From NCBI GenBank assembly GCA_966211335.1, contig CBIHNF010000001.1, forward strand, positions 1,550,001 to 1,614,000: DNA of 64,000 nucleotides. The letters are read 5' to 3'. Positions 24,212 to 30,494 of the stretch are shown piece after piece (within the stretch, counting starts at the first letter, position 1; each line of letters opens with the position of its first letter). The position numbers were made by a program, and so were the translations under genes. Source of the DNA: JAPWJZ01 sp966211335. GTDB taxonomy: Bacteria > Pseudomonadota > Alphaproteobacteria > Micavibrionales > UBA2020. The notes under the pieces are model-generated. The model did no database searches, had not been told where the DNA came from, and saw only the letters and a list, made by a program, of their open reading frames with translations.

Positions 24212-25213
24212 TTATGGCTGCGGTTTCTGTGATTGCCGGAAGTAATCATCGGCCTTCGCCGCATCCTTTTCAACGCCCAGCCCATCGCGATACATGATGC
24301 CGAGCTGCTGCCGCGCATGCGGGTCGTCTTTCATGGCGGCTTGTTCATACCACCTGCGCGCTGCGGGGTAGTTCCGCGGGATTGTCTTCCAGCCGCTGAA
24401 GAAGATGTCGCCGGCGCGGTTCTGGTCGTTTGCGGTGGCATGTGCCGATGACGCCAGCTGCAAAATCCATTTCAGCGCCAATACGGGGTCGGCGGGAATG
24501 TATTTGCCGTCGCTGTAAACCTCCGCCAGCATCAGCTGCGCCTGACGGTCATCATGCTCGGCGGCGTCGATGATCCAGTTGAGTCCTTCGGTGATCGCCT
24601 TATCCCCGCCGATGCCATCCAGCATCAGGCGGCCGACATCGAACATCGCGGTGGAATGGCCGCCTTTTGCGGCCTTCAGCAGCCATTCACGCGCCAACGC
24701 TGGCTCCGGGGGCTGCTTATAGTTGAGGTAGAAGTTGCCAAGGCGGAACTGCGCATCGCCTGCATCCTGCAGGGCGGCTTTTTTGAACCATGTTTCGGCT
24801 TGTTTCAGGTCCGGCGTCACGCCGGGGAAGTGTTTTTCGGCGTAAAGGAAGCCGAGGCGCAGCTGCGAGGGGCCATGGCCTTGCGCCGCCGCCTTCAAAT
24901 ACCATTTTTTCGCCGCCACATAGTCGGGCGTTGCGCCGTCGCCAGTGAAAAAGTGTTCGGCCAGGGTGTATTGCGCCAGCATATCGCCGCCATTGGCGCC
25001 AAGGGTCAGCCAGTGCACCGCCTGTTTGCGGTCGACGGGGTGCTCGCAGGTGCCATCGACGAATGATTTTCCCAAAAGGTACTGGTCATGCGCCGATCCA
25101 TGGTAGGCGGCGGCCGCATGGGCGCATTCTTCCGCCATCGCGGGTGCCGAGGGGGTTGCCAGCAGGGTGGCGGAGATGCAAACGGGTATCAACAGGCGAT
25201 GAATGACCTTCAT
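24212..25213 (-). CDS. Secreted Sel1-repeat (TPR-like) protein
   Basis: 333-residue protein with a signal peptide (cleavage near 'APAMAEE') and about seven Sel1-like repeats, e.g. 'GDMLAQYTLAEHFFTGDGA', 'GHSTAMFDVGRLMLDGIGG', 'DPHARQQLGIMYRDGLG'. Sel1 repeats form alpha-solenoids that mediate protein contacts, here in the periplasm. The start MKVIHRLLIP at 25213 begins the signal peptide; the longer frame to 25267 does not add one. It is followed by a gene-free stretch upstream. Confidence 0.9.
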   Translation of the reverse strand: MKVIHRLLIPVCISATLLATPSAPAMAEECAHAAAAYHGSAHDQYLLGKSFVDGTCEHPVDRKQAVHWLTLGANGGDMLAQYTLAEHFFTGDGATPDYVAAKKWYLKAAAQGHGPSQLRLGFLYAEKHFPGVTPDLKQAETWFKKAALQDAGDAQFRLGNFYLNYKQPPEPALAREWLLKAAKGGHSTAMFDVGRLMLDGIGGDKAITEGLNWIIDAAEHDDRQAQLMLAEVYSDGKYIPADPVLALKWILQLASSAHATANDQNRAGDIFFSGWKTIPRNYPAARRWYEQAAMKDDPHARQQLGIMYRDGLGVEKDAAKADDYFRQSQKPQP

Positions 25214-25659
25214 GCAGGTAAGGATAGGGGGTTGCACCGCGGCTGTCGATAGGGTGAGGGATGTCATTCAAGGACGTCGTCACGCCGAAATTGTGACCGG
25301 TCGAATGTGTTTTCATCGAAAGTCGATCATGGCATGCACCCTGAGTCGCGCGCTGATTCGGAATCGATGAGGATGATTTTGTGATCGCCACGCGTTGTTG
25401 AATGACATCGACAGGAGGCGGTTTGCGGCAGCGCGATTTTGTCAGTCGCATTTTCATCCGCGTGAAAAACAAAACCCGACGCAAAATTTTTAACGGAGAT
25501 GCAGCGGTCGCGCGGCTAAAAATTGTGACGAAATGCGGCGCGGAATACGCGCGGGCGTGAGAAGAAATAGCGCGGAAATAAAAACAGAAGAAATGCGTTC
25601 TATGCAGTAATGACGCGGGTTTATTGCATGTATTGAAAATATGATTTTGCACTTGGCAC
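25214..25659. other. Gene-free stretch of about 450 bases
   Basis: No convincing coding frame is visible. An antisense frame at 25086-25661 begins inside this stretch but has arginine/histidine-rich odd composition and overlaps the Sel1 gene, so it is not accepted. The sequence has many short CG-rich words and adenine-rich tracts and could hold the promoter for the Sel1 gene. I see no repeat or RNA. Confidence 0.4.
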
Positions 25660-25670
25660 AAAAGAGAAGG

Positions 25671-25694
25671 GCGCCCCTTGCGGGTCGCCCTTCA
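25671..25694 (-). terminator. Terminator-like hairpin after the Lys/Ala peptide gene
   Basis: GAAGGGCGCCCC pairs with GGGTCGCCCTTC with a single mismatch and a 4-base loop position; a TCTTTT run follows on the minus strand. Confidence 0.55.
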
Positions 25695-25720
25695 CTTCAA
25701 GAAAATAACTCGTTAGAGAG

Positions 25721-25813
25721 TTATTTCTTTTTCTTTTTAGCAGCTGCTTTTTTCTTCGGAGCAGCTTTTTTCGCAGCGGATTTTTTCGTTGCGGTTTTCT
25801 TTTTCGTAGCCAT
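25721..25813 (-). CDS. 30-residue histone-H1-like Lys/Ala peptide
   Basis: A complete 31-codon frame encodes a peptide made only of Met, Ala, Thr, Lys, Ser and Pro: it begins MATKKKTATKKSAAKK, goes on as AAPKKKAAA and ends in five lysines. A GGGAAG motif lies before the ATG at 25813 and a hairpin lies after the stop. The composition matches the C-terminal tail of histone H1 and of bacterial HC1/HC2-like DNA-binding proteins, so DNA or RNA binding is the likely role. No regulator or partner is seen nearby. Confidence 0.62.
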   Translation of the reverse strand: MATKKKTATKKSAAKKAAPKKKAAAKKKKK

Positions 25814-26044
25814 TGTGTTTTCTTCCCTATTTGAGGTTGAACATGACCGGGAAAAAAGAAGATTGCTCCTCCGTCTTCCTAATCATAATTATATTTTAGA
25901 ACGTGATTCATTTGATTGTCAAAAGAATATTACAAAGCAACGGGCCTCGACCTTGTGAGGAGGAGACCCGTTCATCAAACTTTCATCACTTGTCGTTGTC
26001 GTCATCACGCGCTGCATCATGCAAGACGCGATGATGATGGATGA

Positions 26045-26467
26045 TCACTCGCCCATCATGTCGGAGGACGCGTTATCGTCCTCTTTCGCGTCGTCCGCGG
26101 CATGGGATTTGAGCGTCGCATCGCTGTAGCCGCGCGCATGCATGCAGGCGATGTAGGCTTCGGCGATTTTATCGGCAGAAGCGGGGGCGCCGCTGACCGC
26201 TTTTGTCTCGGCGGCGTTGTCTTTGCAGTTGGTGCGGTCTTCGCTGAATTTATCCACAGGCGGGGCGGGCGAATGCGCGGCAGCATCGGCGGCATCGGCA
26301 TTATCTGCATCTGCCTCACCATCGGAAGGGTCGGCGGCATCGGCCGCGGCGATGGTTTTTGACACCTCTTTTGCCTTCGGCGCGGGCATATCCGCCTGCG
26401 CGAGGAAAGAGACGCTGCCGACAGCGATAAGACCGAGAAGCGCGGCGATAAACAGGTAATTTTTCAT
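26045..26467 (-). CDS. Secreted Ala/Asp-rich protein
   Basis: 140-residue protein with a signal peptide (MKNYLFIAALLGLIAVGSVSFLAQA). A low-complexity acidic middle ('AAADAADPSDGEADADNADA') is followed by a domain with one Cys ('DRTNCKDNAAE') and a second in 'YIACMHARGYSDA', a Cys pair that could form a disulfide in the periplasm. The acidic region varies in length in such proteins. Family unknown. Confidence 0.65.
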   Translation of the reverse strand: MKNYLFIAALLGLIAVGSVSFLAQADMPAPKAKEVSKTIAAADAADPSDGEADADNADAADAAAHSPAPPVDKFSEDRTNCKDNAAETKAVSGAPASADKIAEAYIACMHARGYSDATLKSHAADDAKEDDNASSDMMGE

Positions 26468-26724
26468 GGGCTGGAACTCTCCGGAACGGGGTGACGGCGG
26501 AAGCGGGGGCGAAGCACCGGCTTTCCGTCATCAATGACGGGCATCACTGATGGATAAATGATTGCGCTGTCGCCCTCCAATAGCAAGAGTCAGCGCCGCA
26601 TTTAACGCCCTTGTGCCAAAAAAGTTACTAAAGAGTTACCAATTACATAAAGAGAGCAGGAACCGGCGCGAATGCTATTCGTTGGATGCGAACAGGACAT
26701 TGTTTTTAGAATTGGAGTCTCGAC

Positions 26725-27795
26725 ATGCAACGCCACCTTATTATTGCCACGATGATGACCGCCGCGCTTCTTGCCAGCGCGCCATCCTTTGCAGCGGGTA
26801 AAGCGGCGGCACCCGCAGCCGCCAATAGTGGCCCCGCCGTTGCTGGCACGGCGTCAACGTCGACCGCCGCACAGCTCGGCTCTTCCACCAATACCGCCGC
26901 GCAGGCGGGGGCAAGCACGCAAACGGCAGCACAAGCGGGTGCAACAGCACCCACGGCGGCGCAAACCGGCGCACTCGCCCCCACATCTGCGGCGCAGCTG
27001 ACAGGCAATGCTTCGACCGCTGTGGGCTCGACGCCCCTCGGCGTCATTACCAATACAACGACTACGGCGGATACCGCCGCCAACCCCGCGCCGCTGCCCG
27101 GGACCATTACCAATGGCACCACCGCCGGTGATGCCGCGCTGCCGCAAACGAATATCACCAATACCCCCGCCGGCATGACGGGTACGATCACGAATGGCAC
27201 CACCAGTGGTCTCCCTGCCGGTTACCGTGCCCTGACGGCGGGCACCGTTATCAACGCCAATGGCCAAGTGGTTACGGGCGGCCGGCTGATCAACGGCAAG
27301 CTCTATGATGCCAATAACCTGCCGCTCGTCCGCGCCACCTATATTGACGCGCAGGGGCGGCTGATCAATGCCAACGGGCAAGTGGTTGCCACCAGCCTCT
27401 ACCTTGATGCCAGCGGCCGCCTTGTCAACGGCACGGGGCAACTGGTGGATGCGAATGGCGTCGCCCTCAACACCGGCACCGCAGCGGTTGCGGCCTCCGC
27501 AGTGATTGATATCCGCAACCTGCGCCCGCTCGTGAACGGCACTGTCGTCAATGCAGATGGTAAAGTGCTCGCCGGTGCCAAGTACGACGGCAGCAAGCTG
27601 GTCGATTCCACCGGTGTCGTCCTCTCCGGTGCAACTTATATCGACAAGCGCGGCCGTCTGGTCGACCTACAGGGCAAAGTGCTTGCCGAAGGCCTCTATA
27701 TGGACGCGCAGGGCCGCCTCGTGAATGCCAACGGCCAGTACATCAATGCGCTGGGGCAGGCTGTGGACGTCAACGGCAATGTAGTGACGCCGTAA
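26725..27795 (+). CDS. Secreted repeat protein with an internal duplication
   Basis: 356-residue protein with a signal peptide (ends 'ASAPSFAA'), a Thr/Ala/Asn-rich low-complexity part to residue about 170, then two homologous blocks of about 80 residues. Block 1 contains 'ATYIDAQGRLINANGQVVA' and 'LYLDASGRLVNGTGQLVD'; block 2 contains 'ATYIDKRGRLVDLQGKVLA' and 'LYMDAQGRLVNANGQYIN'. The YxDxxGRL-V/I unit may form a beta-solenoid or adhesin-like rod. I know no exact family; likely exported to the envelope or surface. Confidence 0.78.
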   Translation: MQRHLIIATMMTAALLASAPSFAAGKAAAPAAANSGPAVAGTASTSTAAQLGSSTNTAAQAGASTQTAAQAGATAPTAAQTGALAPTSAAQLTGNASTAVGSTPLGVITNTTTTADTAANPAPLPGTITNGTTAGDAALPQTNITNTPAGMTGTITNGTTSGLPAGYRALTAGTVINANGQVVTGGRLINGKLYDANNLPLVRATYIDAQGRLINANGQVVATSLYLDASGRLVNGTGQLVDANGVALNTGTAAVAASAVIDIRNLRPLVNGTVVNADGKVLAGAKYDGSKLVDSTGVVLSGATYIDKRGRLVDLQGKVLAEGLYMDAQGRLVNANGQYINALGQAVDVNGNVVTP

Positions 27796-27920
27796 GAATG
27801 GGAATATGACTGGCGGGTTGAAATTTCGGGAGGGTGTGTACACCACCTGACAACGCCGCCAGAGGCGAAATGCCGGTGCTGCCGTTGTGGCAAGCCCGGC
27901 ATTCGCTTATGTGGGTCAGT

Positions 27921-28187
27921 TCAGGGGCAGGAAGGCGTCAGCATGTCTTCATCGACGTGCCAGACCTCGGCGAGGGTTTCGCGCACGGCGGCAATAACAT
28001 CTTCGACCGTCGCACCGTAAAAGTGGCGGGTTTCTTCCATCAGGACGCGGTCGTTGTCGGACGCTGACTCGAGCGTCGGGATGATCACCTCCGTCTCAAA
28101 GCCCTTCTGGCCGGCATTAATGGAGAAGCTGACCTTTGCCATGCCGTCCGGGTGTTCAAATATATAGGATTGAAAAGCATGCGACAT
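27921..28187 (-). CDS. Small hypothetical protein (88 aa)
   Basis: 88-residue acidic, soluble protein starting MSHAFQSYIFEHPDG, with GGAGG seven bases upstream of the ATG. It has alternating strands ('KVSFSINAGQKGFETEVI') and a helical C-terminal half ('TVEDVIAAVRETLAEVW') and one Cys near the end. Family unknown. It is divergent from the histidine kinase gene. Confidence 0.6.
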   Translation of the reverse strand: MSHAFQSYIFEHPDGMAKVSFSINAGQKGFETEVIIPTLESASDNDRVLMEETRHFYGATVEDVIAAVRETLAEVWHVDEDMLTPSCP

Positions 28188-28280
28188 ATTTAAGCCTCCG
28201 GTTGGTTGATGCCCGCTAACGCATGAACGGCATATTTGACGCAAAGTCTTTTTATGGTTGCCATATCATGGGATAAGCCT

Positions 28281-29468
28281 ATGCTGTCGGGACGCCGGCT
28301 GAACATGTCTCCGTCTTTCCCCACCGCCAAGGAGCGGCATTCCCCGATGATGAGACTATCCAATTTTCTGCGCGATGAAGTCGCGCTGATCATGACCGAC
28401 TGGGAAGAATTCGCCAAAATCAACATTCCTGTCGCCGGCAGCCTGTCGCGGGCGGAGCTGCGCGACCATTTGGGCAGCATCCTCAAGTTCATCGCCGATG
28501 ACATGGAGTCGGCGCAGACGAAGCAGGAACAGAAGGAAAAATCGAAAGGCGAGGGCGCCAAAGCGGGCGGAGAGGGCGAAAGCGCTGCCGAAATTCATGC
28601 CGATATCCGCTTCATGGAAGGCTTTGACCCGCTGGAACTGATGGCCGAATTCCGCGCCCTGCGCGCGAGCATCACCCGCCTGTGGGACAGCCGCCGAAGC
28701 CATACCGATACCGACTACCTGGAAATGGTCCGCTTCAATGAATCCATCGACCAGGTACAAATGGAGGGCTTCGCCCGTTACATTGAAAAAGTAAATCATG
28801 CCCGCAACCTGTTCCTCGGCACGCTGGTGCATGACCTGCGCAACCCGCTCGGCACCGTCTCCCTCGGCGCGCAACTTTTGAAGACGACGAAGCTTGACGA
28901 CCGGCAGCGCATGCTGGCGGAGCAGATCGACATCAGCGCGACGCGCACGGTGACGCTTGTGACGCATATGATTGACGATGTGCGCGCAAGACTCGGCAAG
29001 GGCCTGCCCATCTCGCCGCATCCGATGGATATGGGCATTGCCGTCGCGGCCTCCGTCAGCGAGGCGCAGCTGGGTAACCCGCGCCGCGCCATTTCCGTGC
29101 ATACCTCAGGAAATCTCAAGGGCAACTGGGACGGCACCCGCATGTCGCAGGTGCTCTCGAACCTTATTGGCAATGCGATACAGCATGGCATTTCCAGCAC
29201 GACGATTGAAGTGGCCGCAACCGGAGACCGCGACGGCGTGACGCTGTCTGTCTTTAACGATGGCCAGCCGATACCCGCCGCGCTGCTGCCGACGATTTTC
29301 GAGCCCATGACGCGCGCCGGCAACGACCAGCATACAGCCAGCGCCTCGACCAGCCTCGGCCTTGGCCTGTTTATCGTGAAAGAGATCGTCCGCGCCCACG
29401 GCGGCGACATCCGCGTCGTTTCGACGCTGGAAGCGGGCACGACCTTTACGGTGCGTTTGCCGCATTGA
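28281..29468 (+). CDS. Sensor histidine kinase with RsbRD-like N-terminal domain
   Basis: 395-residue kinase. The N-terminus ('LRDEVALIMTDWEEFAKIN', 'LRDHLGSILKFIADDM') resembles the RsbRD-type sensory domain, and the linker is Lys/Glu-rich. The dimerisation histidine is H184 in 'LVHDLRNPLGTVSLG'. The ATP-binding domain has 'LSNLIGNAIQHG' (N box) and 'TSLGLGLFIVKEIV' (G boxes). No transmembrane segment, so it is cytosolic. No response regulator lies beside it. The start is uncertain; ATG 28305 and upstream ATG/TTG are alternatives. Confidence 0.87.
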   Translation: MLSGRRLNMSPSFPTAKERHSPMMRLSNFLRDEVALIMTDWEEFAKINIPVAGSLSRAELRDHLGSILKFIADDMESAQTKQEQKEKSKGEGAKAGGEGESAAEIHADIRFMEGFDPLELMAEFRALRASITRLWDSRRSHTDTDYLEMVRFNESIDQVQMEGFARYIEKVNHARNLFLGTLVHDLRNPLGTVSLGAQLLKTTKLDDRQRMLAEQIDISATRTVTLVTHMIDDVRARLGKGLPISPHPMDMGIAVAASVSEAQLGNPRRAISVHTSGNLKGNWDGTRMSQVLSNLIGNAIQHGISSTTIEVAATGDRDGVTLSVFNDGQPIPAALLPTIFEPMTRAGNDQHTASASTSLGLGLFIVKEIVRAHGGDIRVVSTLEAGTTFTVRLPH

Positions 29469-29507
29469 ATTCAAGGGCGATTGTCGACTTCATGTGCGGT
29501 TAACGCA

Positions 29508-29540
29508 TAAAAAAACGCCAGGGTCATTAACCATGGCGTA
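29508..29540 (-). terminator. Intrinsic terminator of tRNA-Lys transcript
   Basis: On the minus strand ACGCCATGG pairs with CCCTGGCGT (one mismatch) and is followed by seven T's, forming a terminator for the tRNA-Lys unit 130 bases upstream. Confidence 0.68.
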
Positions 29541-29552
29541 CTTGTAAGTCTT

Positions 29553-29640
29553 TGAAATGGTGATCCCGGTGGGATTTGAACCCGCGGCCTTTGGCCGCCG
29601 GACAATAAAATATTCGTGGGCTTCAAATCTGAAGCGTCAC
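29553..29640 (-). pseudogene. tRNA-Lys 3'-end fragment (T arm and acceptor)
   Basis: The 27 bases 29560-29586 repeat the T arm and acceptor 3' side of the tRNA-Lys gene, ending CCA, and are preceded by the same TTGAAA flank. The rest does not fold as a tRNA: no matching 5' acceptor, and one T-stem mismatch. A GCGGCC...GGCCGC hairpin occupies the middle. It is a partial copy in the same orientation, cotranscribed with tRNA-Lys. Confidence 0.6.
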
Positions 29641-29669
29641 AAGTATTTGATTATGTGAGGAAGTTGAAA

Positions 29670-29744
29670 TGGTGATCCCGGTGGGATTTGAACCCACGAC
29701 CCTCTGATTAAAAGTCAGATGCTCTACCGCTGAGCTACGGAATC
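29670..29744 (-). tRNA. tRNA-Lys (UUU)
   Basis: 75 bases including encoded CCA. Acceptor GATTCCG pairs with CGGGATC (one wobble), D arm GCTC/GAGC, anticodon stem TCTGA/TCAGA with loop CTTTTAA (anticodon TTT), T arm GTGGG-TTCAAAT-CCCAC. All cloverleaf elements are present. Confidence 0.95.
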
Positions 29745-29764
29745 ACGTCGTCTCAAGAAACTGG

Positions 29765-29793
29765 AACATAAAGTATGTGCCAGAACGGAGCAA
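29765..29793 (-). promoter_or_regulatory. Putative promoter of tRNA-Lys
   Basis: On the minus strand TTGCTC (-35) and TATGTT (-10) are 17 bases apart, about 20 bases upstream of the tRNA. Confidence 0.5.
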
Positions 29794-29888
29794 GTTATAT
29801 TCCCATTTCCCCTATTTGTAAATTTAAATTTCTGAACAAGTGAAATTTAAGTGATTACAGGTGTTTAACGGGAAAAAAGCCGGTGAAA

Positions 29889-30413
29889 TCAGGTTTTCAG
29901 CTTCTTTTTCAGCGCCGTCACGACATTCGGCGTCACGAAATGGCTGACATCGCCGCCGTGGCGGGCGATTTCTTTCACAAAACGGGAGGAAATGAACTGG
30001 TGCTTGTCCTGCGACATGAGGAACATGGTTTCAATGTCGCGGTTGAGATAGGCGTTCATGCCCGCCATCTGGAATTCATATTCAAAGTCCGACACGGCGC
30101 GCAGGCCGCGCACGATAACGCGGGCTTGTCTGTCCTGCACGAATTCCATGAGCAGCTTGGAGAAGGACACGACCTCGAAGGATTTGCCGACCATCTTCTT
30201 GTTGTTCTTCATATCGGTCTCGAGCAGCTCTTTGCGCTCTTCCACCGTGAACAACGGGCCTTTTGACTTGCTGTCGGCAATGGCGATGACAAGATGGTCA
30301 ACGACCTTCAACGCCCGCTCGATAATATCCAGATGCCCCAGCGTCACCGGATCAAACGTGCCGGGATAGACGCCGATGAGCGGCTGGTGGGAGAGGGCGG
30401 GTTTGGAGGTCAT
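29889..30413 (-). CDS. coaD: CoaD, phosphopantetheine adenylyltransferase
   Basis: 174-residue enzyme that joins 4'-phosphopantetheine with ATP to give dephospho-CoA, the fourth step of CoA synthesis. The nucleotidyltransferase motif is 'GVYPGTFDPVTLGHLDII' and the C-terminal ATP-binding site 'SSRFVKEIARHGGD'. It sits downstream of gyrA on the same strand, an order usual in alphaproteobacteria. A strong hairpin lies in the intergenic gap. Confidence 0.95.
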   Translation of the reverse strand: MTSKPALSHQPLIGVYPGTFDPVTLGHLDIIERALKVVDHLVIAIADSKSKGPLFTVEERKELLETDMKNNKKMVGKSFEVVSFSKLLMEFVQDRQARVIVRGLRAVSDFEYEFQMAGMNAYLNRDIETMFLMSQDKHQFISSRFVKEIARHGGDVSHFVTPNVVTALKKKLKT

Positions 30414-30428
30414 AGGGAATTTCCTTTA

Positions 30429-30462
30429 TGCCGTGGGCAGGGTTCAGCCTACTCCCACGGCA
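30429..30462 (-). promoter_or_regulatory. Strong hairpin between gyrA and coaD
   Basis: TGCCGTGGG (30429-30437) pairs perfectly with CCCACGGCA (30454-30462), 9 bp with a 16-base loop, followed on the minus strand by AAAGGAA and the coaD start. There is no T tract, so it is more likely a leader or processing hairpin than a terminator. Confidence 0.5.
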
Positions 30463-30494
30463 CTAAAAGAGAAAATCTTTTTTGGAGCGGCTGG

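Noticed and set aside
25086..25661. 191-codon minus-strand frame in the gene-poor region
   Set aside because: It overlaps the Sel1 gene, has odd composition and no ribosome site.
29560..29640. Second full tRNA, possibly tRNA-Sec
   Set aside because: Only the 3' arm matches tRNA-Lys; the rest does not give a cloverleaf. A TTCAAA word occurs on the plus strand, but the tRNA-like end is on the minus strand.
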